DNA from: Litoribacillus peritrichatus
Lineage (GTDB): Bacteria > Pseudomonadota > Gammaproteobacteria > Pseudomonadales > Litoribrevibacteraceae
DNA: 64,000 bases
Assembly: GCF_039537985.1 (NCBI RefSeq)
Contig: NZ_BAABBN010000007.1
Coordinates: 186,001 to 250,000, forward strand
Direction: 5' to 3'
In this document: one piece after another, positions 27,085 to 34,502 of the stretch
Layout: each line of letters starts with the position of its first letter
Numbering within the stretch: the first letter of the stretch is position 1
Notes under the pieces: generated by a model
Databases searched by the model: none
Told to the model about the DNA's origin: nothing
The model's input: the letters and a program-made list of their open reading frames with translations, nothing else
Translations under genes and position numbers: made by a program

Positions 27085-27113
27085 TTGACACTATTGCTTT
27101 ATGGTTCTAATTT
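27085..27113 (+). promoter_or_regulatory. Putative sigma70 promoter
   Basis: A perfect -35 box TTGACA (27085-27090), a 17-bp spacer and a -10-like TAATTT (27108-27113) lie about 35 bp upstream of the start of the next gene. This suggests that the hypothetical gene can be transcribed independently of the recombinase-like gene. Confidence 0.55.
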
Positions 27114-27146
27114 ATCTGTAACAAAATCTGGAAGATGGATAAATTT

Positions 27147-27650
27147 ATGAACGATAATGTTGTTATGGTATTTACTAGCAAGCCTCTGGAGACAATGATT
27201 AATGAGGGGGGGTCAGGATATTGGTCTGCAAATAAAAAAAGATTAGAGAAGTGCTCATATGTCATAGCTACTAAGAGCAATACATTGAGAGAGCACTTTC
27301 CTAGTAATACGGACATAAAACAAGGAGCTGCTTTCCTTGTCGGTAAGATTTCAAATATTGCGGGATCACCTACCGGTAGTCGTCTGGTTATTCAGTTTAG
27401 TGAGTATGCTGAAATTAATATTCCAGATGCTTGGACAGGTAACAGGAACCCGGTTGCTTACACAGATGTAACCAGTTTTCAAAATGAACACAAAGTGGAA
27501 TTTTCAGGGCTTGAGTGGAAGGAGTTTCCAGAGGTTGACATCAAGTTAGAGTCTGAAGTTCTCCCTTTGACAATCTCTGAAGCAAAAGAAGGGCTTGCTA
27601 AAACGTTAGATATTGATCCTTCATGTATAGAAATAAAAATTAACGCATAG
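27147..27650 (+). CDS. Hypothetical protein, about 167 aa
   Basis: I do not recognise the family. It is a soluble protein with no signal peptide. The N-terminal part (VVMVFTSKPLETMINEGGSGYW, then KKRLEKCSYVIATKSN) has the style of small single-domain cassette proteins; the C-terminus ends in a short beta-rich segment. The ATG at 27147 is preferred over ATG 27135, because GGAAG lies directly against the earlier one. It has its own promoter-like sequence and a strong terminator after it. It is AT-rich relative to core genes. Confidence 0.65.
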   Translation: MNDNVVMVFTSKPLETMINEGGSGYWSANKKRLEKCSYVIATKSNTLREHFPSNTDIKQGAAFLVGKISNIAGSPTGSRLVIQFSEYAEINIPDAWTGNRNPVAYTDVTSFQNEHKVEFSGLEWKEFPEVDIKLESEVLPLTISEAKEGLAKTLDIDPSCIEIKINA

Positions 27651-27670
27651 TTGATTCAGTTGTTAGTGAG

Positions 27671-27695
27671 AAGCCCCGTTAATTCGGGGCTTTTT
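27671..27695 (+). terminator. Rho-independent terminator
   Basis: Perfect 8-bp stem AAGCCCCG/CGGGGCTT with a 6-nt loop TTAATT, followed by TTT. It is placed 20 bp after the stop of the preceding hypothetical gene. Confidence 0.85.
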
Positions 27696-27708
27696 ATGCC
27701 TGCAAAAC

Positions 27709-27718
27709 TTCCACGGAA
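27709..27718 (+). repeat. Palindromic site B (TTCCACGGAA)
   Basis: Second copy of the TTCC-NN-GGAA palindrome, in the context GCAAAACTTCCACGGAAAGG. It sits between the terminator of the plus-strand hypothetical gene and the terminator of the minus-strand hicAB operon, at the junction between two gene units. Confidence 0.65.
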
Positions 27719-27744
27719 AGGGTGGATGCGTTTTTTAGATATGC

Positions 27745-27770
27745 AAAAGCCAGCATAGTTGCTGGCTTTT
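27745..27770 (-). terminator. Terminator of the hicAB operon (symmetrical)
   Basis: A 10-bp perfect stem AAAAGCCAGC/GCTGGCTTTT with a 6-nt loop. It ends 8 bp from the hicB stop, with a T-run on both strands, so it can act in either direction. Confidence 0.8.
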
Positions 27771-27777
27771 GATCGGG

Positions 27778-28185
27778 TTAGGCGCACTGCAATTCGTGCA
27801 TGGATGCGACCTGTAGAAAGTGAGACCGGCTTTTATACGCCGGGTTCTTGCTCACGACTTCATCTATTTGATGTAAGGTTAGATTTGGTAGGGTTACATT
27901 TACTTTCTGGGATTTGCCTAAGAATGGTTCTATATCAATCTCAACCACGGCCCAGATATAACCAGCATACTCTTTTCCATTAATTAATTGATTTGGGGCA
28001 CTGGCTTTTGGAGGTAATTCTCCATCTTCCGCCAAAATCTCCAAGTGTCCGTTGATAGCCTCCTTGGCGTTTTCAAGGGCTTCTTCAAAGCTGTCGCCCG
28101 CTGAAAAACACCCAGGTATATCGGGGACGGTGACACCATACGCGGTATCTTCGTCGCCTACTTCAATCGCAACGGTGTATTTCAT
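27778..28185 (-). CDS. hicB: HicB-family antitoxin
   Basis: A 135-residue antitoxin. The N-terminal partial-RNase-H-like HicB domain is clear (VEVGDEDTAYGVTVPDIPGCFSAGDSFEEALENAKEAI). The C-terminal third (NVTLPNLTLHQIDEVVSKNPAYKSRSHFLQVAS) looks like a ribbon-helix-helix DNA-binding domain, so the protein should both neutralise HicA and repress the operon. It follows hicA on the minus strand with a 64-bp spacer that holds its own ribosome site. Confidence 0.9.
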   Translation of the reverse strand: MKYTVAIEVGDEDTAYGVTVPDIPGCFSAGDSFEEALENAKEAINGHLEILAEDGELPPKASAPNQLINGKEYAGYIWAVVEIDIEPFLGKSQKVNVTLPNLTLHQIDEVVSKNPAYKSRSHFLQVASMHELQCA

Positions 28186-28249
28186 CTCTCTTCGCTCTCC
28201 TAGTACTGTTTACCTGTGTCTCTGTTTTGGTTTGTCAAGAGTTAAGGGG

Positions 28250-28432
28250 CTATTTCAGCCCCGCCTGTTTTAGCATGTTGTTCCATGTCCCAATTGGAAA
28301 TTTCTTCTTAGGATGGGGAACCGTGACCAACCCTTTTTTGGTTGGGTGCTTGAAGTGATGGTGGCTGCCTTTCGTTCGAACTAGGTACCAGCCGTCAGCT
28401 TCAATCAAGGCAATCATTTCTCTTGACGTCAA
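28250..28432 (-). CDS. hicA: HicA-family mRNA interferase toxin
   Basis: A 60-residue double-stranded-RNA-binding-like toxin that would cut mRNA when free of HicB. The catalytic His is in the family motif GSHHHFKHPTKKG, followed by VTVPHPKK. The start is taken as TTG at 28432, because AGGAAG lies 6 bp upstream and the product then begins at the normal HicA position (xTSREMIALIEADGW). An ATG at 28417 is the alternative. The order toxin-then-antitoxin is usual for hicAB. Confidence 0.88.
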   Translation of the reverse strand: MTSREMIALIEADGWYLVRTKGSHHHFKHPTKKGLVTVPHPKKKFPIGTWNNMLKQAGLK

Positions 28433-28464
28433 ATTTGGCTTCCTATGTGGTTTATCTTGAATGC

Positions 28465-28516
28465 ATAATAACCCCAATAACTCTGTCACGCAAGAAATAA
28501 TAACTCCAATAACTCT
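28465..28516 (-). promoter_or_regulatory. Direct repeats upstream of hicA, probable HicB operator
   Basis: Two copies of a 20-bp sequence ATAATAACYCCAATAACTCT at 28465-28484 and 28497-28516, differing at one position and spaced 32 bp start to start (three helical turns). They lie in the hicA promoter region. Binding by the HicB ribbon-helix-helix domain is inferred. Confidence 0.55.
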
Positions 28517-28545
28517 ATTTATTAGAGATTAATTGGCTGGAAAAG

Positions 28546-28555
28546 TTCCACGGAA
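28546..28555 (+). repeat. Palindromic site C (TTCCACGGAA)
   Basis: Third copy, in the context AAAAGTTCCACGGAAAGGAG, at the promoter side of hicAB. It stands 42 bp from site D with no gene between them. Confidence 0.6.
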
Positions 28556-28587
28556 AGGAGGAGTGAACTCTTGGCCCCTCGCAAAAC

Positions 28588-28597
28588 TTCCTTGGAA
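28588..28597 (+). repeat. Palindromic site D (TTCCTTGGAA)
   Basis: Fourth copy, in the context GCAAAACTTCCTTGGAAGGG, which shares the GCAAAACTTCC flank exactly with site B. It lies about 50 bp upstream of the small secreted-protein gene. Confidence 0.6.
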
Positions 28598-28648
28598 GGG
28601 AATGCTATTCTTAGTTCGTCATCAATTATTTTGAAGGAGGAACGTATT

Positions 28649-28954
28649 ATGATGATTCAAGGCAAGGGAGTTGGGTGGCGGTTGTCGATCTGGTTGTTAT
28701 TGTGGGCCATGTCGAATCCGACACTCGCAGTTACTAGGCCAGCAGGGGAGAAACCTCTACCTCTTCGTATAGTTCCTACCGATGTCGACAGCGGCGATGT
28801 AATTGGGCTCACTGGAAAGCTTGCGCCGTCCAGTAAGCAGACGAAGAAAATCAAATCAAGCCGCACTACCGAACCTACGGAGCAGTCTCAACCGTCAAGT
28901 AGTCAATGTAAGTCAGGTAATTTGAACGGGTTTGGAGTCGATCAATGCCAATAA
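28649..28954 (+). CDS. Small secreted hypothetical protein, 101 aa
   Basis: Starts at ATG 28649, six bases after a strong AAGGAGG ribosome site. The N-terminus has a signal peptide (RLSIWLLLWAMSNPTLA), giving a mature protein of about 70 residues. The mature part contains PLRIVPTDVDSGDVIGLTGKL and a Ser/Lys/Gln-rich disordered stretch, and ends with two cysteines (QCKSGNLNGFGVDQCQ) that may form a disulfide loop. Family not recognised. It lies alone between palindromic sites D and E, like a single-gene cassette. Confidence 0.6.
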   Translation: MMIQGKGVGWRLSIWLLLWAMSNPTLAVTRPAGEKPLPLRIVPTDVDSGDVIGLTGKLAPSSKQTKKIKSSRTTEPTEQSQPSSSQCKSGNLNGFGVDQCQ

Positions 28955-28969
28955 TTTCCAGTTAAAAAC

Positions 28970-28979
28970 TTCCTCGGAA
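28970..28979 (+). repeat. Palindromic site E (TTCCTCGGAA)
   Basis: Fifth copy, in the context TTAAAAACTTCCTCGGAAAC, located 15 bp after the stop of the small secreted-protein gene. Confidence 0.6.
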
Positions 28980-29502
28980 ACGGAATTTTACTTCTGTTGA
29001 GTGTGCTAGTATCTATGGTTATCTTTAAAGGAATTATTGTGAGGCAAATAATGGATGAGCAGTCGTTTAATATTGATAATCATTGGATTGATGAAAGCCA
29101 CCCTTTGGATAGGCCTTAAATAATTGTGACTTGCCTAGATTGGCTTCAGTGAGTACAGACTTAATCAGGTTTTTTTCTGTTCGGTACTTAATTTCCCTTT
29201 TTGCTAAATACATAGGGTTGCTATGACAGCCAAAGCAGAAACATTCCTCAAGTAACCCTAATGACAGCTATGGCATAGAAGCAGACCTTTCTTTCAAGTA
29301 TTCGAATAGCCGCTTTGTGACGGGAGTCGCCACTGCATAGAAACAACCAGTGGGTACATTACGTACAATTCCCAGAACGTTCTATCCACCGATTGAACAG
29401 CTCTCAAATTGGACGAATTTCAACAGGCAAACTAGAGTTCGATAGATGAGTCTTTTGAATGGTAAAAGGCGAAGCGTTGAGTCGGGTGGAAGAGGACGTT
29501 TT
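28980..29502. other. Spacer without a convincing gene
   Basis: The only plausible plus-strand frame is 29051-29119, encoding 22 residues (MDEQSFNIDN...) with GAGG upstream; it could be a micro-gene or a truncated remnant. The rest (29120-29480) has stops in all frames and looks like degraded sequence up to the response-regulator gene. No repeat or RNA gene was recognised. Confidence 0.4.
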
Positions 29503-30027
29503 ATGTACAGGATTATGATCGTTGATGATGAGGAGCAAATTCTCAGGGCGCTGGGTCGTATTTTAAAGCGCAATGGCGAATGGGAATTTGAAACGTACAG
29601 CCGACCTGACGACGCTTTGAAACGCATCCAAACCACGCCTTTTGATTTGATATTATCCGACTATCGAATGCCTGGCATGAACGGTGTGGAGTTCCTGACC
29701 GAAGTTAAAAAATTCCAACCCGACTCCGCCCGTCTCATTTTAAGCGGCCAAGCCGATCTTGGTGGATTATTAGGCGCGATCAACGAAGCTGAAATTTTCC
29801 GGTTCATAGATAAACCCTGGGACGACTACGACCTGATTACCACCATGAAACAAGCGTTAGTGCACCGGGATATGGTGTTAACCAACCGAATGCTGGCCGA
29901 TCAGGTGAGACAACAACAAGCCTCGATTGACTTACAACGCAAAGAACTGGAACGGCTGGAAGCCTCCAGTCCCGGCCTTACCAAAGTGAATTGGGGGCCT
30001 AATGGCGAAATTATTCTGGAAGAGTGA
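29503..30027 (+). CDS. Response regulator, receiver domain plus short C-terminal helix
   Basis: A 174-residue protein. The ATG at 29503 gives the canonical start MYRIMIVDDEEQILRALGRI; an earlier in-frame ATG at 29446 would add a basic extension. The receiver has the acidic pair VDDEE, phospho-acceptor Asp in LILSDYRMPGMNG, the Ser of LILSGQ and the Lys of IDKPW. After the receiver there is only a Gln/Glu-rich helix and a short tail (VNWGPNGEIILEE), with no DNA-binding or enzymatic output domain. It is convergent with the phosphatase/kinase fusion gene (32 bp between stops), suggesting a linked signalling role. Confidence 0.9.
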   Translation: MYRIMIVDDEEQILRALGRILKRNGEWEFETYSRPDDALKRIQTTPFDLILSDYRMPGMNGVEFLTEVKKFQPDSARLILSGQADLGGLLGAINEAEIFRFIDKPWDDYDLITTMKQALVHRDMVLTNRMLADQVRQQQASIDLQRKELERLEASSPGLTKVNWGPNGEIILEE

Positions 30028-30059
30028 TGGTTATGATTTAAAGCTTTTTTTATATAGAT

Positions 30060-31781
30060 TTAGTAAACACATACCCCCTGACCTATCACCACCATTAACA
30101 GCAGCAAGGCAATGGTTTGCCAGAACAGGATTGGGTCTCGCTCGATGAGTGGTGGTTTGGTTTTGGCGATGAACGTTTTATTGGGGTGGTGTAGGTCGTA
30201 GACAAACTCGGACACATCCTGGTAACGCTTGATGTTGTGGGGGTGAACGGCTTTTTTGATCGCGTCATCCACCCAAGTTGGGACGATGTTGTTTCTTTCC
30301 TGAAGGGATCGGTATTGCAGTTTCCTGAGGTCTGAGGGCTTGCGCAATTTGGCCACTGAGGTACCGTAAGGTAAGTCTCCACAGAGCATTTGATAGGCAA
30401 TGACTCCCAAGGAATAGATATCAGACCGATGATCGCCTGATTGAGTTATGAAGTATTCCGGGGCACTGAATTGAACTGTGCCAACCAAACCCTCATTACT
30501 GTGTGCAATTTCAGAAATACCAGCCACTTTGGTGGCACCAAAATCAATGATTTTGACCGTACCTGTGGCGTCAATCATGATGTTGTTGGGGCGTAAATCC
30601 TGGTGCACCATTTCTTGCCGATGAAACGCCTGAAGGCCCAAGGCTGTTTGTTCTATGATGTTCCGAACCTGGTCGAGTGTCGGTTTGGGGTGATCCAGCA
30701 TCCACTGACGTAAAGAACAGCCGTCGATGAACTCGGTGACCGTGTACAAATAGTTTTTTCGGCGGGCAACGGGGATGGCTTTCAGCACATGGGCGTGGTT
30801 GACCCGTTGGGCGATCCAGTCTTCCATCATAAAAGATTCAAGGTACGCTTTGTTTTCACGCATCTCTGCGGAGGGGGCTTTGATGACTACCTTTTCTTGG
30901 GAGGTTTGATCGATGGCCAGGTGCACATGACTGCGACTGCTGATGTATATGTCGCGGATAATGTCGTATCCGTCAAATTGCATTCGTGTCTGCAACTGCG
31001 GAGGAAAAGGCAGCTCGTCTATCTGCTGCTGCACTTCTTCAATGTGTGGGGTTGGCAGGTTTTCTATTCGCGCTATTTGTATGGTGAGGTTGTCGTCACT
31101 GCCTGCCTCACGAGCTACATTCAGGATGTCTTCTGCCGCTGCGTTTAAGTCTTCTTTATTTTGAGCAATGGCTTGAAGAATGCTTTTGTCGCTGACAAAT
31201 TCGTAGACGCCGTCCGTCATTAAAAGGAAGGTGTCTCCGGTTTCAATGGTAAGTGAGTGGTAGTCCAGGTCGAGTGTTTCATGGATGCCTAGCGCTCGGG
31301 TCAGGTAGTGTTGCCCTTCAGGCGCTTGCCGGCGGTGGTCGGTGGTCAGCTGTTCCAGACGTTGGCCTGCTTGACGATAAATCCGGCTATCACCTGTGTG
31401 AAAAATGTGGGCCTGGCTGGATTTAAAGATCAATGCGCTGAACGTGCATACGTAGCCTTTGTCTTTGTTGAATCGATCAGGGCTGCAGCGGGTTTGTGCA
31501 AACAACCAGGAGTTCGTGGCGCTCAGTACTTTCAGTGCGGAGGTTTTGACCGACCAGGCTTGGGACGTTGAAAAGTAATCTTCCAGAAAACTTTTCACCG
31601 CCGTCTCGCTGGCCACCTGACTGACATCACTGCTACTGATGCCATCGGCTAAGGCGATGGCAATGCCTTTGGTGCTAAGCAGAGGTTCTTTTGGGGTATA
31701 AGCGCCATGAAAATCCTGATTCACGGGTTTTATGCCTGCATCTGAACCTTGCCCGATGGTGACCTGAAGTGTCCTGCTCAT
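30060..31781 (-). CDS. PP2C phosphatase / Ser-Thr protein kinase fusion, membrane-anchored
   Basis: A 573-residue bifunctional signalling protein. Residues about 1-240 are a PP2C-type phosphatase (GIAIALADGISSSDVSQVAS, IFHTGDSRIYR, FLLMTDGVYEFV, GSDDNLTIQI carry the metal-binding Asp residues). Residues about 265-520 are a protein kinase with the VVIK lysine, the catalytic loop HQDLRPNNIM and the IIDFGATK magnesium loop; the glycine-rich loop is degenerate. One C-terminal TM helix anchors it. Such fusions occur in nitrate/nitrite assimilation clusters of Proteobacteria. Here the next genes on the strand are upstream cyanase and a formate/nitrite-type channel; cyanase stops 26 bp before its boundary. 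Confidence 0.9.
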   Translation of the reverse strand: MSRTLQVTIGQGSDAGIKPVNQDFHGAYTPKEPLLSTKGIAIALADGISSSDVSQVASETAVKSFLEDYFSTSQAWSVKTSALKVLSATNSWLFAQTRCSPDRFNKDKGYVCTFSALIFKSSQAHIFHTGDSRIYRQAGQRLEQLTTDHRRQAPEGQHYLTRALGIHETLDLDYHSLTIETGDTFLLMTDGVYEFVSDKSILQAIAQNKEDLNAAAEDILNVAREAGSDDNLTIQIARIENLPTPHIEEVQQQIDELPFPPQLQTRMQFDGYDIIRDIYISSRSHVHLAIDQTSQEKVVIKAPSAEMRENKAYLESFMMEDWIAQRVNHAHVLKAIPVARRKNYLYTVTEFIDGCSLRQWMLDHPKPTLDQVRNIIEQTALGLQAFHRQEMVHQDLRPNNIMIDATGTVKIIDFGATKVAGISEIAHSNEGLVGTVQFSAPEYFITQSGDHRSDIYSLGVIAYQMLCGDLPYGTSVAKLRKPSDLRKLQYRSLQERNNIVPTWVDDAIKKAVHPHNIKRYQDVSEFVYDLHHPNKTFIAKTKPPLIERDPILFWQTIALLLLMVVIGQGVCVY

Positions 31782-31806
31782 GTTTTGTTGTCAATCCGGT
31801 TTGGCA

Positions 31807-32247
31807 TTACCAGGATTTATAGGGTAAGAACTTACCGTTTAAGGTCAGCAGTACCCGATCGCCTTTAGGGTCTTCTATTTTGTCTACGTCCATCGAGAAG
31901 TCGATGGCGCTCATGATGCCGTCGCCAAACTTCTCCTGAATCACTTCTTTTAAGGTTTCGCCATACACTCCGACCACTTCGTACAGGCGGTAGATTAATG
32001 GGTCGGTGGGCACCGCTTGATCCCAGACTTTGGTCGGATAAACCATCAGTGCATGTGCGACGTCATCCTCTAAGCCAAGGTACTCGGTCAGGGAAAATGC
32101 GGTATCTTTTGGCGCGCTGTTCATGCCTAAACACACTGACGTTAACCAAACGTGTGAGCACCCCAGTGCCTTTCCCATTTTTTCCCAGGTCAGTTGCTTT
32201 TCGGCCTTGGCGACCATGATTTTTTCAGTCATTTCCAGTTTGTTCAT
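31807..32247 (-). CDS. cynS: Cyanate hydratase (cyanase)
   Basis: A 146-residue enzyme that converts cyanate and bicarbonate to ammonia and CO2, allowing cyanate use as nitrogen source or its detoxification. The three catalytic residues are in place: Arg87 and Glu90 in YRLYEVVG, and Ser113 in GIMSAIDFS. The N-terminal helical DNA-binding-like domain is also complete. The ATG at 32247 follows AGGAAG. The upstream extension to 32292 is not needed. It lies between the formate/nitrite channel gene and the phosphatase/kinase gene on the same strand. Confidence 0.95.
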   Translation of the reverse strand: MNKLEMTEKIMVAKAEKQLTWEKMGKALGCSHVWLTSVCLGMNSAPKDTAFSLTEYLGLEDDVAHALMVYPTKVWDQAVPTDPLIYRLYEVVGVYGETLKEVIQEKFGDGIMSAIDFSMDVDKIEDPKGDRVLLTLNGKFLPYKSW

Positions 32248-32341
32248 AAGCGTTTTCTTCCTATTGCATTGGGCTGAGTGATCCGAGCTCAATGTTCAAT
32301 TAACATGCGTACTGCAGCGTCTGGACTGCAAATGTCAGAGT

Positions 32342-32369
32342 AAAAAAAACCAAGGCCGAGGCCTTGGTT
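32342..32369 (-). terminator. Rho-independent terminator after the formate/nitrite channel gene
   Basis: On the minus strand a 9-bp stem AACCAAGGC/GCCTTGGTT with a 4-nt loop is followed by a run of seven or more T. It sits just after the channel gene stop and so separates its transcription from cynS at least in part. Confidence 0.85.
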
Positions 32370-32378
32370 CTTCAGCAA

Positions 32379-33191
32379 TTAAGCCAGTTTGCGTTCCGGG
32401 CTTGTTCTGACGTGGGTCAGATACAGAGGTAAGCCCACTAATAGGAAGCCGCCGGCTAAGTTACCCAAAGCCGTAGGAAGCTCGTTCCATAGCAGGTAGT
32501 CCATCACCGTAAAGTCTCCTCCCATGATCATGGAGAATGGGAACAGGAACATGTTCACGATGGAGTGCTCAAAGCCCATGAAGAAGAACAACATGACTGG
32601 CATCCACATCGCCAGCATTTTGCTGCTTGCAGAAGTAGAGATCATGGCACCGACAACGCCCATTGAAACCATCCAGTTACACAGCATGCCCCGAATGAAA
32701 ATAGTGAGCCAACCAGCTACCCCGTGCTCTTGATAACCTAACGTTCGGGATTCTCCAATGGCCGAAACTTTGGCCGCAATGGCACCGCCATCAATGCTGT
32801 AACCGTAAGTCAGAATGAAAGACATGAAGAAGGCGGTGGTTAGTGCCCCCGCGAAGTTGCCGAGAAAGACCCAACCCCAGTTTCTTAATACCTGAGCGAC
32901 GGTGACGCCGGGTCGTTTATCGATTAATGCCAAAGGGACTAAGGTAAACACACCGGTAAGCAAATCGAACTTCATTAAATAAAGCATGATGAAGCCAACG
33001 GGGAACAGCACGGCGCCAATCAATGGGGAGCCGGTTTTAATGGCAACGGTAATTGCGAAAATTGCAGCTAATCCTAAAATTGCACCTGCCATGTAAGCAC
33101 GAATAAACGTGTCTTTGGTTGACATGTACACTTTGGATTCACCTGAGTCGACCATCTTGGTGACAAATTCACTTGGTTCTATATAAGCCAT
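32379..33191 (-). CDS. Formate/nitrite transporter family channel (FocA/NirC type)
   Basis: A 270-residue protein with six membrane helices of the FNT family, which move formate, nitrite or hydrosulfide. Characteristic segments are the conserved NFAGALTTAFF and the FMGFEHSIVNMFLFPF helix that carries the central pore His. Whether it carries nitrite, formate or cyanate-related anions cannot be read from sequence. Its neighbours (cyanase and PP2C/kinase) favour a nitrogen role such as nitrite import. An inverted repeat in its upstream region may be an operator. Confidence 0.9.
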   Translation of the reverse strand: MAYIEPSEFVTKMVDSGESKVYMSTKDTFIRAYMAGAILGLAAIFAITVAIKTGSPLIGAVLFPVGFIMLYLMKFDLLTGVFTLVPLALIDKRPGVTVAQVLRNWGWVFLGNFAGALTTAFFMSFILTYGYSIDGGAIAAKVSAIGESRTLGYQEHGVAGWLTIFIRGMLCNWMVSMGVVGAMISTSASSKMLAMWMPVMLFFFMGFEHSIVNMFLFPFSMIMGGDFTVMDYLLWNELPTALGNLAGGFLLVGLPLYLTHVRTSPERKLA

Positions 33192-33264
33192 AATCCATTT
33201 CTCTTATAGGTCAGTTAATTTCTGCTGATGTATTTAGCAAATTAAAGGCCAATTTTTTGTTGAA

Positions 33265-33291
33265 TTTAACCTTTTGATTTTATTGGTTAAA
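33265..33291 (-). promoter_or_regulatory. Inverted repeat TTTAACC-N13-GGTTAAA upstream of the FNT gene
   Basis: A perfect 7-bp inverted repeat with a 13-bp spacer about 75 bp upstream of the FNT start. The symmetry suggests a dimeric regulator; it does not match the FNR or NarL consensus. Functional assignment is speculative. Confidence 0.35.
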
Positions 33292-33363
33292 ATTTTTTAT
33301 TATGAGCTGGGTTGAGCGGTAACGCATCAAGATGGATGCTCAGGGCACTGATTGGAGGCATTT

Positions 33364-33403
33364 AATCATGCCCAAAACTGTGCGTGGGCCGGGCATGATT
33401 TTT
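33364..33403 (+). terminator. Long hairpin with T-run, overlapping a possible 14-codon leader frame
   Basis: A perfect 10-bp stem AATCATGCCC/GGGCATGATT (33364-33373 and 33391-33400) with a 17-nt loop is followed by TTT, as in an intrinsic terminator or attenuator. The left stem contains an ATG preceded by GGAGG, opening a 14-codon frame ending at TAG. It lies in the 316-bp spacer between the divergent FNT and hydrolase genes; nothing else was seen in that spacer apart from the inverted repeat. Confidence 0.4.
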
Positions 33404-33507
33404 GTGCGATAGACCTAATCAATAGAGCGTGTGACCAGACTCAGGCGCTGCCGATACGGCTTTTTAATCTTGCATAAACCCCCTACAATGCCGCCAGACT
33501 TATTGAT

Positions 33508-34428
33508 ATGGTTGTTCATAACATGATTTCAGCACTTGAGCCTTGGTCTTTTCAGGTTAAACCCAATCTTACGTTACGGGGCTGGCGTACCGAGTTCACT
33601 GGCAAGCCTATTCTTCACTTTTTGCATGGCAATGGCTTTTGCGGACTCACGTATGCGCCATTGTTAAAGGCACTATTAGCTGACTTTGATCTGATCATCA
33701 CGGACTTACCCGGTCACGGTGACAGTGATATGGGCGGTGACTTTGTTGGCTGGAACCGTTGTGCGAGCATGGCCTTAAAGGTGGTTCATCATTTTGTGGA
33801 TAACTTACCGGAAACAGAGCTGGCCGATGGTTCAAAGCAAAAAGTACCCTGTTACGCAGTTGGCCACAGCTTTGGTGGTGTCATCACCGCCTTAATGTTG
33901 GCTAAAGATCGAAATTGCTTTGATCAGGCCATCTTGCTGGACCCAGTGATTTTCCCGCCCGGAATGTTGAAGGTCATGGCCACCGCAGACTTATTCGGAC
34001 TGCTTCAGCAGTTGCCGTTAGCCAAACAGGCCAGAGTAAGGACTCGGCACTGGCCAACCCGAGAAGACGCGTTCGAGTATTTTTATGAGCGAGGTACTTT
34101 CAAAGGCTGGCAAAGCGAGTGTCTGCAGGCGTATGTGGATTATGCTTTGCAAGAAGTGCAGGAGGGTGTTGGTTTAAAATGTCCTCCGAAGCGGGAGGCT
34201 GAAATTTTCTCATCTTACCCGAAACGATTATGGCCTTTATTAAAGCAGGTCAGGACTCCGACCAATATTTGGGTGGCAAAGAAAACCTTTCCGTTCATTG
34301 CCCGTTCAATGGAGCGGCTTAAAAAGCGGCCGGTGTTTGATATTGAAACGCTGGACGGCGGTCATTGCTTTATGCAGGAGCGACCGGAGGAAATTGCAGA
34401 GCGTATTCGGCAGACATTGCTGGGGTAG
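33508..34428 (+). CDS. Alpha/beta-hydrolase
   Basis: A 306-residue alpha/beta-hydrolase. It has the HGNGF oxyanion-type motif (HFLHGNGFCGLTY), the nucleophile elbow GHSFGG, an acid-strand Asp, and the catalytic His in LDGGHCFMQERPEE. Substrate unknown; likely a small ester or lipid-derived molecule. The start may instead be ATG 33523 (MISALEPWSF); neither start has a strong ribosome site. It is followed after 74 bp by a YbaK-type gene and may be co-transcribed with it. Confidence 0.88.
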   Translation: MVVHNMISALEPWSFQVKPNLTLRGWRTEFTGKPILHFLHGNGFCGLTYAPLLKALLADFDLIITDLPGHGDSDMGGDFVGWNRCASMALKVVHHFVDNLPETELADGSKQKVPCYAVGHSFGGVITALMLAKDRNCFDQAILLDPVIFPPGMLKVMATADLFGLLQQLPLAKQARVRTRHWPTREDAFEYFYERGTFKGWQSECLQAYVDYALQEVQEGVGLKCPPKREAEIFSSYPKRLWPLLKQVRTPTNIWVAKKTFPFIARSMERLKKRPVFDIETLDGGHCFMQERPEEIAERIRQTLLG

Positions 34429-34502
34429 GTTAAAAAGGGAAGATATATCTCAGGTCTGATTCTATACTTTCTCTATAGTCATCTATCCTGGAGGGGTTCC
34501 TC

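Noticed and set aside
33265..33291. FNR site upstream of the FNT channel gene
   Set aside because: The inverted repeat is TTTAACC/GGTTAAA and lacks the TTGAT-N4-ATCAA halves, so it is listed only as an unidentified operator candidate.
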